NCBI GenBank assembly: GCA_016841945.1
Contig: JAENYC010000001.1
Span: forward strand, 124,001 to 188,000
From: Haloplasma contractile
Lineage (GTDB): Bacteria > Bacillota_I > Bacilli_A > Haloplasmatales > Haloplasmataceae
Direction: 5' to 3'
DNA length: 64,000 nucleotides
Position 1 is the stretch's first letter. Every line of letters begins with the position of its first letter. Both the position numbers and the translations under genes were made by a program. The notes beneath the pieces are model-generated. The model was not told the DNA's origin. It did not search any database and saw only the letters and a list, made by a program, of their open reading frames with translations. Positions 50,380 to 57,876 of this stretch are shown here, piece after piece.

Positions 50380-52114
50380 TTTTTTCTTCTCCTTTAATTT
50401 CTATTTTTTTCTTTCTATTCATTAATGTAAAGAATTCATTTTTTAATGTATGATACGCATCATCATCCGTTTTATATTTATTCATCTCTGATAATATATA
50501 GGTTATTCTATTTTGAATCAGCATTAACTCATAATCCTTATCTTTCTTTATTTCCTTTTTTTGCTGATATTCTTTAAAGCCCTCTTCTATCCTTTGAATC
50601 TTTTTATTATCAAAGATGAGTAACTTATTTGTGATTTTTTCTAATAGGTAACGGTCATGTGATGCAATAATCACCGTACCTTGATACAAGGAAAGTGTTT
50701 TTTCTAATGTCTCACGACTATGTAAATCTAGATGATTCGTCGGCTCATCGAGGATTAATACATTATTCTTTTGAATAATGAGAAAGATAAGCTTTATACG
50801 CGTTCGTTCTCCTAAACTCAACGATTTAACCTTTTGTCTTACCATACGGTTTGTAATCCCACTTGATGCTAGATAGGTTCTTATTTTTGTTTGAAGTACT
50901 TTATCATAAACTGCTATCATCTCTTCAATACTTTTCTCCTCATCTAAATCAAGTACATCTTGACTTAAATAAGCAATTTTTGCACTTTTAGATACAAAGA
51001 GTTTACCTTGATAATCATGATCCTCACCTAATATCATCTTGATTAAGGTTGTCTTACCACATCCATTGACACCGATTAAACCAATCTTTTCTCCTCTGTT
51101 AATTGAGAATTGACTGTTTTTAAATAGATATTCTTTTTCAAAGTGTTTACTTAACTGTTCAGCTGATACTAAGCACCTACCAGATTTTTTATCAGATACA
51201 AAATCAAATAATACCTGTTCTTCTTCCTTTGGTTTTTCAATTCCTTCTTCTTTCATTTTTTCTAGACGCTTAATTTTAGATTTTATTTGAACGTCTTTTT
51301 TCTTTGCTTTAGAACGCAAAAATTCTTTTCCACCTTTTCTAACTCCCATTTTTTTTGCTTTATCGGGAGCATTTTTATGTGATTGATAGGACCATTTTTT
51401 TAACCGATTGATTTCTTCATCTATTTGTCTTTCTTTTTTTCTTTGTTCCTCATAGTGATGTTTCTCTATTTCAATACTTTTTAATTTTTCATCCCTATAA
51501 GTTGTATAATTTCCATTATAACATTTTATAATTCCATGTTCTAATTCTGCAATAATATCCACAACTTGATCTAAAAAAAAGCGATCATGAGAGATAACTA
51601 GTATGGTGCCTACATATTGTTTAATCTCTTTGATTAACCAATCTATTCCTCTAAAATCTAAGTGATTCGTCGGTTCATCTAAGATTACTAAATCAGGATT
51701 GGTATTAAAGACTTCACTTAGTAAAAGTTTTGTTTTTTCTCCACCACTTAAATGATTAAACTGTTCATTTGTCCACTCATTAACTTTATTTAATCCTAAA
51801 TAACTTGTTTTCTTAAAAATAGCTTGTAATTCATCCTGCTTATTCTCAACGAGGTAATTAAAATTATTTTCCTTATAAGTAGTTGATTGTCTCAAGTAAT
51901 GAATACGCATGTTTTCATTTGTTTTCAAAATCTGTCCATTATCTATTGATTCTTCTAAAGAAATGATATTTGCTAGTGTTGTTTTCCAAGCACCATTTAA
52001 TCCTACTAAACCAATAACCGAATTTTTTTTAATATCTAAATTAATATCTTTTAAGACTTCATTAATACCAAAACTTTTTTTAATATTTTTTAACCGTAGC
52101 AACAATCTAACCAC
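50369..52114 (-). CDS. ABC-F protein, second copy (Walker A of NBD1 altered)
   Basis: 581 residues, two ATPase domains and no TM segments. NBD1 has LSGGEKTKL and LVILDEPTNHLD, but its Walker A reads GLNGAWKTT, with Trp in place of the conserved Gly. NBD2 is intact (GVNGCGKTTL, LSLGERTRI, VLILDEPTNHLD). A charged linker (about 215-285) joins them. ABC-F proteins of this type protect the ribosome from antibiotics or control translation. Codons about 269-555 are identical in DNA to the gene at 52119. The upstream frame gives GTG 52114; TTG 52105 aligns better with the first copy. Confidence 0.85.
   Translation of the reverse strand: MVRLLLRLKNIKKSFGINEVLKDINLDIKKNSVIGLVGLNGAWKTTLANIISLEESIDNGQILKTNENMRIHYLRQSTTYKENNFNYLVENKQDELQAIFKKTSYLGLNKVNEWTNEQFNHLSGGEKTKLLLSEVFNTNPDLVILDEPTNHLDFRGIDWLIKEIKQYVGTILVISHDRFFLDQVVDIIAELEHGIIKCYNGNYTTYRDEKLKSIEIEKHHYEEQRKKERQIDEEINRLKKWSYQSHKNAPDKAKKMGVRKGGKEFLRSKAKKKDVQIKSKIKRLEKMKEEGIEKPKEEEQVLFDFVSDKKSGRCLVSAEQLSKHFEKEYLFKNSQFSINRGEKIGLIGVNGCGKTTLIKMILGEDHDYQGKLFVSKSAKIAYLSQDVLDLDEEKSIEEMIAVYDKVLQTKIRTYLASSGITNRMVRQKVKSLSLGERTRIKLIFLIIQKNNVLILDEPTNHLDLHSRETLEKTLSLYQGTVIIASHDRYLLEKITNKLLIFDNKKIQRIEEGFKEYQQKKEIKKDKDYELMLIQNRITYILSEMNKYKTDDDAYHTLKNEFFTLMNRKKKIEIKGEEKNEY
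50451..51310. repeat. 860-bp direct repeat, copy 1
   Basis: Identical base for base to 52180-53039 at a constant offset of 1729, as read line by line. It encodes the end of the linker and NBD2 of the ABC-F proteins. Sequence just outside the block diverges at both ends. Confidence 0.93.
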
Positions 52115-52118
52115 CTCC

Positions 52119-53822
52119 TTATTTGTCAGTTAGTTCTCTTCTTTTTTTTATTAAATTTTGAAATTCTTCATCTAATGTTTGATACGCATCATCATCCGTT
52201 TTATATTTATTCATCTCTGATAATATATAGGTTATTCTATTTTGAATCAGCATTAACTCATAATCCTTATCTTTCTTTATTTCCTTTTTTTGCTGATATT
52301 CTTTAAAGCCCTCTTCTATCCTTTGAATCTTTTTATTATCAAAGATGAGTAACTTATTTGTGATTTTTTCTAATAGGTAACGGTCATGTGATGCAATAAT
52401 CACCGTACCTTGATACAAGGAAAGTGTTTTTTCTAATGTCTCACGACTATGTAAATCTAGATGATTCGTCGGCTCATCGAGGATTAATACATTATTCTTT
52501 TGAATAATGAGAAAGATAAGCTTTATACGCGTTCGTTCTCCTAAACTCAACGATTTAACCTTTTGTCTTACCATACGGTTTGTAATCCCACTTGATGCTA
52601 GATAGGTTCTTATTTTTGTTTGAAGTACTTTATCATAAACTGCTATCATCTCTTCAATACTTTTCTCCTCATCTAAATCAAGTACATCTTGACTTAAATA
52701 AGCAATTTTTGCACTTTTAGATACAAAGAGTTTACCTTGATAATCATGATCCTCACCTAATATCATCTTGATTAAGGTTGTCTTACCACATCCATTGACA
52801 CCGATTAAACCAATCTTTTCTCCTCTGTTAATTGAGAATTGACTGTTTTTAAATAGATATTCTTTTTCAAAGTGTTTACTTAACTGTTCAGCTGATACTA
52901 AGCACCTACCAGATTTTTTATCAGATACAAAATCAAATAATACCTGTTCTTCTTCCTTTGGTTTTTCAATTCCTTCTTCTTTCATTTTTTCTAGACGCTT
53001 AATTTTAGATTTTATTTGAACGTCTTTTTTCTTTGCTTTCATTCGCCAATATTCTTTGAAACCTTCTTTTTTAGTTGAATCTCGATGTGCAATATGAGAC
53101 CATTTTTTTAACTGATTTATTTCAGCATCAATGCGTTTCTCACGTTTTCTTTGTTCTTCATATTGATGCCTTTCATTATTGTATTTTGTTTGTTTCAGAT
53201 GACGGTACTCTGTATAATTACCATGATACATCTTAATCTGTCCATCTTCTAATTCTGCAATATTATCCACAACTTGATCTAAAAAATAACGATCGTGTGA
53301 AATTATTAAAAAGGCCTTAGAAATTTTTTTTATTTCTTTGATTAACCACTCAATTCCAATATAATCAAGATGATTCGTCGGTTCATCTAATATAAGCATA
53401 TCACTTTTTTCATTCATCACTTCGGTTATAGATAATTTCGTTTTTTCTCCACCACTTAAATGATTTAATCTATGATTTGACCAATGATTAAGACGTTTTA
53501 AACCCAATAAACTACTCGTTTCAAATATGTGTGATAAATCCTTGTTTTCATTACACAGCATATTAGTAAATTGATACTCATTATATTCACTAGATTGTTT
53601 CAAATAACTTACTGAAACATTTTTTTGAAAAGAATCTATAAAACCACTGTCACACGTTTCATACCCTGCGATAATTTTTGCTAAAGTTGTTTTTCCTGAA
53701 CCATTTAAACCCACTAATCCTATTTTAGATTCTATCTTTATATCTAAATTAATATCCTTTAATACAATGTTATCTTGAAAACATTTTTTTATATTTTTTA
53801 ATCGAAGTAAAATCAAATACAT
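52119..53822 (-). CDS. ABC-F protein, first copy (ribosome-protection type candidate)
   Basis: 567 residues with two ATPase domains. NBD1: GLNGSGKTTL (about 36-45), LSGGEKTKL, LILDEPTNHLD. Linker about 210-270. NBD2: GVNGCGKTTL, LSLGERTRI, LILDEPTNHLD. No TM segments. The charged linker (AKKKDVQIKSKIKRLEKMKE) and the attenuator leader upstream resemble antibiotic-resistance ABC-F genes such as the vga/lsa/vmlR group; the exact subclass and drug are unknown. ATG 53822 follows AAGGAGG. Four bases separate it from the second copy. Confidence 0.87.
   Translation of the reverse strand: MYLILLRLKNIKKCFQDNIVLKDINLDIKIESKIGLVGLNGSGKTTLAKIIAGYETCDSGFIDSFQKNVSVSYLKQSSEYNEYQFTNMLCNENKDLSHIFETSSLLGLKRLNHWSNHRLNHLSGGEKTKLSITEVMNEKSDMLILDEPTNHLDYIGIEWLIKEIKKISKAFLIISHDRYFLDQVVDNIAELEDGQIKMYHGNYTEYRHLKQTKYNNERHQYEEQRKREKRIDAEINQLKKWSHIAHRDSTKKEGFKEYWRMKAKKKDVQIKSKIKRLEKMKEEGIEKPKEEEQVLFDFVSDKKSGRCLVSAEQLSKHFEKEYLFKNSQFSINRGEKIGLIGVNGCGKTTLIKMILGEDHDYQGKLFVSKSAKIAYLSQDVLDLDEEKSIEEMIAVYDKVLQTKIRTYLASSGITNRMVRQKVKSLSLGERTRIKLIFLIIQKNNVLILDEPTNHLDLHSRETLEKTLSLYQGTVIIASHDRYLLEKITNKLLIFDNKKIQRIEEGFKEYQQKKEIKKDKDYELMLIQNRITYILSEMNKYKTDDDAYQTLDEEFQNLIKKRRELTDK
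52180..53039. repeat. 860-bp direct repeat, copy 2
   Basis: Second copy of the perfect repeat, in the first ABC-F gene. See 50451-51310. Confidence 0.93.
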
Positions 53823-53842
53823 GCCTCCTTTTTATAAATCTA

Positions 53843-53866
53843 TTAGTTTTTCTTTATTATAATCAT
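53843..53866 (-). CDS. Seven-codon minigene before the ABC-F operon
   Basis: ATG at 53866, stop at 53843, product MIIIKKN. It has its own strong AAGGAGG five bases upstream and lies between the attenuator and the first ABC-F gene. It may be a second regulatory ORF or simply a ribosome landing site. Confidence 0.35.
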   Translation of the reverse strand: MIIIKKN

Positions 53867-53883
53867 GTTAACCTCCTTAAACA

Positions 53884-53911
53884 CAAAAAAACCTCTCACC
53901 TAGTGAGAAGT
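53884..53911 (-). terminator. Attenuator terminator in the ABC-F leader
   Basis: On the minus strand ACTTCTCAC and GTGAGAGGT (53911-53891, one U-G pair) form a 9-bp stem with a three-base loop, followed by TTTTTTT. It lies after the 29-codon leader ORF and before the ABC-F genes, so it should stop most transcripts unless it is prevented from folding. Confidence 0.75.
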
Positions 53912-53944
53912 TCTTAATTTTATCATCCGATTTTTTATCCATGC

Positions 53945-54034
53945 CTAAAAATCGCCAGTAAACATACTCCTAGCTACGTGTAAATTAATATTTAATATGC
54001 AGTTCTTTAAATTAATTCTTGTTAACTTAATCAT
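53945..54034 (-). CDS. 29-residue leader peptide of the ABC-F operon
   Basis: An ORF from ATG 54034 to TAG 53947-53945, with GAAAGGACG about eight bases upstream. The product begins MIKLTRINLKNC and ends HVARSMFTGDF. It precedes the attenuator; a stem joins its last codons (CGATTTTT) to a downstream AAAAAATCG. Ribosome stalling on such leader ORFs by antibiotics is the known way several ABC-F genes are induced. The peptide is not one I know. Confidence 0.6.
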   Translation of the reverse strand: MIKLTRINLKNCILNINLHVARSMFTGDF

Positions 54035-54068
54035 TTTCACACGTCCTTTCTAGAAGTTTTACGTTAAC

Positions 54069-54097
54069 ATTATATTAACTATCCTCAATAATGTCAA
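54069..54097 (-). promoter_or_regulatory. Fully consensus sigma-A promoter of the ABC-F leader
   Basis: On the minus strand TTGACA (54097-54092), exactly 17 bases, TATAAT (54074-54069). Both hexamers and the spacing are perfect, as expected where control is by attenuation rather than initiation. Confidence 0.9.
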
Positions 54098-54122
54098 CCA
54101 TTTATTACAATTTTATATAAAT

Positions 54123-54746
54123 TTACACATTTCTAATCGCCACAACACGTAATAATGAAGCATCCGCTTGTATTTTTAATGGAAAAGCATAAATTTGAAA
54201 AGATGGTATATTTAATAAATCCTTTAAGCAACAAAGATTTTCAATCATTAAGATTTGATGCTTAAAGAATAATTGATGGATTGGAAAAGGATAATAATCA
54301 GGTGAAGGCGTATCCATCCCTACTATCTTGATTTTTTTATCCACTAGAAATTGTGCCAACTCTTTTGTGAGTGATGGATAATCAGTATAGTATTGATCTG
54401 TTTCATAACAGTTACTATGTCCGGTATAAACTAATACGATATCATCTTTTTGAATCAATCCCTCATATTCTTCTTTATATGAAACGAACTTTTCATTATA
54501 AGCATTCAATATAACACCATTCCCATAAAAAGAACTTAGCGAATAATCCGCTATTCTTTTCTTGTCTTTTGTCATATGCATAGGAGTGTCTATATGGGTA
54601 CCAACATGTAAACCTGTTTGAATCATAAAATTATTATAACCATCATTCGCTAAAAATTTGGTTTGGTTTAATGAAACGTGAGAATCTCCTGGATATACTG
54701 GCATATTGGTTTCTATTGTATGGGATAAATCAAATATCTTTTTAAT
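54123..54746 (-). CDS. Cyclase family protein (kynurenine formamidase-like)
   Basis: 207 residues of the metal-dependent cyclase/KynB fold. The signature HVGTHIDTPMH gives HxGTHxDxPxH; MPVYPGD and VYTGHSNCY are also typical. The reaction may be hydrolysis of an N-formyl or cyclic amide, not kynurenine in particular. The first ATG is at 54704, but homology extends upstream (KKIFDLSHTIETN) in the same frame to an ATT at 54746, eight bases after AGGAG, so an ATT start is likely. Confidence 0.85.
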   Translation of the reverse strand: MKKIFDLSHTIETNMPVYPGDSHVSLNQTKFLANDGYNNFMIQTGLHVGTHIDTPMHMTKDKKRIADYSLSSFYGNGVILNAYNEKFVSYKEEYEGLIQKDDIVLVYTGHSNCYETDQYYTDYPSLTKELAQFLVDKKIKIVGMDTPSPDYYPFPIHQLFFKHQILMIENLCCLKDLLNIPSFQIYAFPLKIQADASLLRVVAIRNV

Positions 54747-54810
54747 ACTATCAACTCCTTTTTATCTAAACATCTTTATTTTATCCTATTTGCGATAAAA
54801 AAGAAAGTTA

Positions 54811-54860
54811 TAACAATAAAATAAACACCTGTATTTCAACAGGTGTTTATTTTATTGTTA
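54811..54860 (-). terminator. Terminator of the bactofilin operon
   Basis: A perfect 22-bp inverted repeat (54811-54832 and 54839-54860) with a six-base loop overlaps the stop codon of the last gene. Confidence 0.85.
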
Positions 54861-55562
54861 ATATTTCTCTACTTGTTTGACACCATTTTCATCCTTGATA
54901 TTACAACTTTCATGATATTCAACTAAATCAATTTTACAGTTTGGCCCTATTGTTATTTTATTACCTCGCACAGCCTTTGAAACAACATTTTCTAGATAGA
55001 TTTCATCGCCTTCAATGGTATCAATTTCAACTTCTTTACTTGTATTTGATTTAACATGAACAAACCACTTTCGATTTGGTTTAACTGTAATATTGGTGCC
55101 AACCATTTCTTTAATTTTAGAACCTTGATGTGTTGCGATTTCAATTTTTTCGCCATTTAATTGTTCACTACAATCAACATGACCATTGATATAGATATAA
55201 TCAGCTTCTAAATTACTTACTGTTGCCTGACCATAGACTTTTACCTCGTTACATCTAAAAATTGTCTTATTAAATTCTACAGCACCATATATTTTTAATA
55301 AATCTACTTTTACATCATCATTAAATTCACAAGCACCTTTAATATTTAAATATTTCACTTCAACATATTCTTCAAATTCACAAGCTCCATATAACTTTAA
55401 TGTATCGATATGACATTTTCCTTTATACTCAGCTGCGCCAAAAACCTTCATACTTTGAGCTGTTAAATCGCCTAGTACATCTGCTGAACCAAACACCCTT
55501 ACCTTGTTATAGGTTCCACCATGAATCGTAGCATCAGCGAATACTGTTAAATTATTAGCCAT
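54858..55562 (-). CDS. Bactofilin-like polymer-forming protein
   Basis: 234 residues made of short beta-helix repeats with a period near 20 (VRVFGSADVLGDL, MKVFGAAEYKG, LKLYGACEFEE, LNIKGACEFND, LKIYGAVEFN), the hallmark of bactofilins. It is likely a non-nucleotide cytoskeletal polymer, as for YhbE/YhbF of B. subtilis, which affect motility. The C-terminal third is less repetitive. It is last in an operon with a DUF4004 gene and a second bactofilin. Confidence 0.8.
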   Translation of the reverse strand: MANNLTVFADATIHGGTYNKVRVFGSADVLGDLTAQSMKVFGAAEYKGKCHIDTLKLYGACEFEEYVEVKYLNIKGACEFNDDVKVDLLKIYGAVEFNKTIFRCNEVKVYGQATVSNLEADYIYINGHVDCSEQLNGEKIEIATHQGSKIKEMVGTNITVKPNRKWFVHVKSNTSKEVEIDTIEGDEIYLENVVSKAVRGNKITIGPNCKIDLVEYHESCNIKDENGVKQVEKY

Positions 55563-55573
55563 TATTTCCCTCC

Positions 55574-56173
55574 TTAGACCATGACAATTAATTTGATATT
55601 ATCAATTAAATTTTTTAAATTTACTTTTAAAATATCGTCCACTTGATATTCTAAATTATTACTATCCTTAACGAAAATTGAAGTTAACTTATCATTACTC
55701 GTTATAAAATAAATTTCTTTGTAGTCATTTAAAATATCTTTTGCATATTTACTGATAAACTGATAGAAATTTTTTAGTTCTTCTTTTTCTTCTACAATAT
55801 GATAGATATTATCCATTAATTTTAATAATACAACATGATTAAATCCAATTGTTTCTTTTTCGTATAAATCAAATACTTCTTGATTAAAGAATAAATTTGT
55901 TTCTTTCAAATCATTTATCGTTATTTCTTTTTCACTTTGTTTTTTATTGATGATTTCACTTAATTCTTCTAACGATACTTCATCTTTTAATTCTAATATT
56001 TTATCTATTCTATCTAATATTAAATCCTTTGGAAAATATGTTTCTTGTCCGGTAAAACTAGCTCTTTTAATAAACCATTCTTCTGGTATAAGTCCTTTAC
56101 GTTTCCAACGATATAATTGTCCGTAAGAAATTCCAGTTAAAATCAATAGATCTTTTTTAGTAATTTCTTCCAT
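55574..56173 (-). CDS. DUF4004 (YhbD-like) protein with MerR-type HTH
   Basis: 199 residues. An N-terminal MerR-like helix-turn-helix (ITKKDLLILTGISYGQLYRW, then KRKGLIPEEWFIKRASFTG) is followed by a helical region (about 65-135) and an alpha/beta tail. It matches YhbD of B. subtilis, which also lies with two bactofilin genes. It may regulate this operon, binding the palindrome at 56817. Confidence 0.8.
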   Translation of the reverse strand: MEEITKKDLLILTGISYGQLYRWKRKGLIPEEWFIKRASFTGQETYFPKDLILDRIDKILELKDEVSLEELSEIINKKQSEKEITINDLKETNLFFNQEVFDLYEKETIGFNHVVLLKLMDNIYHIVEEKEELKNFYQFISKYAKDILNDYKEIYFITSNDKLTSIFVKDSNNLEYQVDDILKVNLKNLIDNIKLIVMV

Positions 56174-56184
56174 ATTTTATCACC

Positions 56185-56775
56185 TCAAACTGCTTTCTCG
56201 CTATTTTTTACTACTGCATCTGGGTCAACTTCCAAACTGGTCATATAAGTAAGGTTTTTAATTATGCAGCCTTTTCCTATTTTAACCTTATCACCAGATA
56301 CCGTGTCACAAGTGACATGTTCAATATCAATATCATCAGCTGTAATCGTATTTACCTTTAAAAAATGATTTTTAATTTTGCGTTGTTTTACTTCAACAGA
56401 GCTTCCTTCAATATTTTGTACTTTACTATTACCTGCTAAATCGAGTTTAAATGCATCACAATTTATATTGTTTTTAATTCCTAATTTTCCACTAATCTTA
56501 ATTTCTTCACTTATAATTGAGTTAGCTTTAATCAGTCCACCTACTTGAACAGATTGTGTTTCCATATCACCATTGACTTTTAAAGAACCATTCATTTTTA
56601 CGTGATCCACTTTTACACTGCCAGTAATTTTCACCAATCCATTCCCTTTTAATTTTTGTGATGTTAAATCACCATTGATTTTAAACATCCCATTAACATC
56701 CACTTCATCACAGTCTAAGTTACCAGGACTTCTCATCATCCCATTAACCGTTATAACATTTTTTTCTTCACTCAA
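56185..56775 (-). CDS. Bactofilin-like polymer-forming protein
   Basis: 196 residues with repeats such as LKGNGLVKITGS, VKMNGSLKVNGD and VQVGGLIKANS. It is a second bactofilin, different from the 54858 protein. The frame extends to 56823, but GAGGTG places the start at TTG 56775. First gene of the three-gene operon. Confidence 0.78.
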   Translation of the reverse strand: MSEEKNVITVNGMMRSPGNLDCDEVDVNGMFKINGDLTSQKLKGNGLVKITGSVKVDHVKMNGSLKVNGDMETQSVQVGGLIKANSIISEEIKISGKLGIKNNINCDAFKLDLAGNSKVQNIEGSSVEVKQRKIKNHFLKVNTITADDIDIEHVTCDTVSGDKVKIGKGCIIKNLTYMTSLEVDPDAVVKNSEKAV

Positions 56776-56816
56776 ATTAATCACCTCACTATATGATATG
56801 TTAAACGTTAATTTAC

Positions 56817-56866
56817 GTAACAATGTTTTGTTACAAATATTATACCATATTTTGAACTATTTACAA
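56817..56866 (-). promoter_or_regulatory. Promoter and palindromic operator of the bactofilin operon
   Basis: On the minus strand TTGTAA (56866-56861), 16 bases, TATAAT (56844-56839). The palindrome GTAACA-N6-TGTTAC (56817-56834) covers the expected start point, as for a repressor or MerR-type site. Confidence 0.6.
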
Positions 56867-56884
56867 GTATTTTTATTAAATAAT

Positions 56885-57787
56885 TTACTTTTTTTTAAAT
56901 TTCATGGTCTTTACCATTAGGTCAGTACCTATTATTGTTTCTGAAAATTCTTCTAAAGCATTTTTCAAGTATAAATCTGGTTCACTTAATGAAGGACTGA
57001 AATGTGTTAAAATCATTTCAGCTACTTCACCAACCTTTGCGAGTTGTGCTGCCTCACGAAATGTCATATGTTTATTTTTCATCGCTTTTTCTAAATCAGC
57101 ATCATCTCCATAGGTACCTTCACATATTAATATATCACTATTCTGAATAAAAGGAGGTATTGTTTCAATTGGTCTAGTATCTGTGATAATGCTTATCTTT
57201 AATCCGTTTCTATCTTTTCCTAACACCATATCCGGTGTATAGACTGTTCCATTATCTGTAATGGTCTTTCCTTTTTGAAGTTCGTTCCACCATTTTTTAG
57301 GAATTAGATAGGATTCTGCTTTTTTTGTATCAAACATCGGTTTTCTTTTTATTTTAAAACTATATCCTAAGCAAGGTAATGAATGATGTAATGGTAAAGT
57401 TTTTATCTCCATATCATTTACTTCGTAAATTTTTGGTGCTTCATAATAAATAATTTCATAAGGTAAATAAGGTAATAAAACTTTTAGATCCTGAAAAAGT
57501 GATACCAATCCAGTTGGACCAATCATTGTTAGTGAGTCTTCCCTACCACAATTTCCAATGGTTGATAATAAACCTGGAAGTCCAAAGATATGATCACCAT
57601 GAAGATGCGTTAAACAAATTAAATCGATAGATTTAAAGCCCCATCCTAAATGGCGCATGGCTACCTGTGTGCCCTCTCCACAATCAATTAAACATTTTCT
57701 ACCGTTATATTGAATTAAAGTTGAGGATAGATATCTATTCACCATTGGCATACTACCACCGCAACCTAATAATGCCACATCAATCAT
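56885..57787 (-). CDS. rnz: Ribonuclease Z
   Basis: 300 residues of the short RNase Z form. The zinc motif HLHGDH is at 61-66, with DCGEGTQ before it, GYSFKIKRKP and ITDTRP later, and LTHFSP near the end. It matures tRNA 3' ends. Single gene. Confidence 0.95.
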   Translation of the reverse strand: MIDVALLGCGGSMPMVNRYLSSTLIQYNGRKCLIDCGEGTQVAMRHLGWGFKSIDLICLTHLHGDHIFGLPGLLSTIGNCGREDSLTMIGPTGLVSLFQDLKVLLPYLPYEIIYYEAPKIYEVNDMEIKTLPLHHSLPCLGYSFKIKRKPMFDTKKAESYLIPKKWWNELQKGKTITDNGTVYTPDMVLGKDRNGLKISIITDTRPIETIPPFIQNSDILICEGTYGDDADLEKAMKNKHMTFREAAQLAKVGEVAEMILTHFSPSLSEPDLYLKNALEEFSETIIGTDLMVKTMKFKKK

Positions 57788-57849
57788 TTGTACACCTTCT
57801 TTACGATTTCTATAGTCTTAATATGAACCATTTAGACAAAAAATACACG

Positions 57850-57876
57850 ATAAAAACAGGACGATAACGTCCTGTT
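57850..57876 (-). terminator. Terminator of the ABC exporter operon
   Basis: AACAGGACG and CGTCCTGTT (57855-57876) with a four-base loop, T tail on the minus strand, overlapping the stop codon. Confidence 0.82.
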
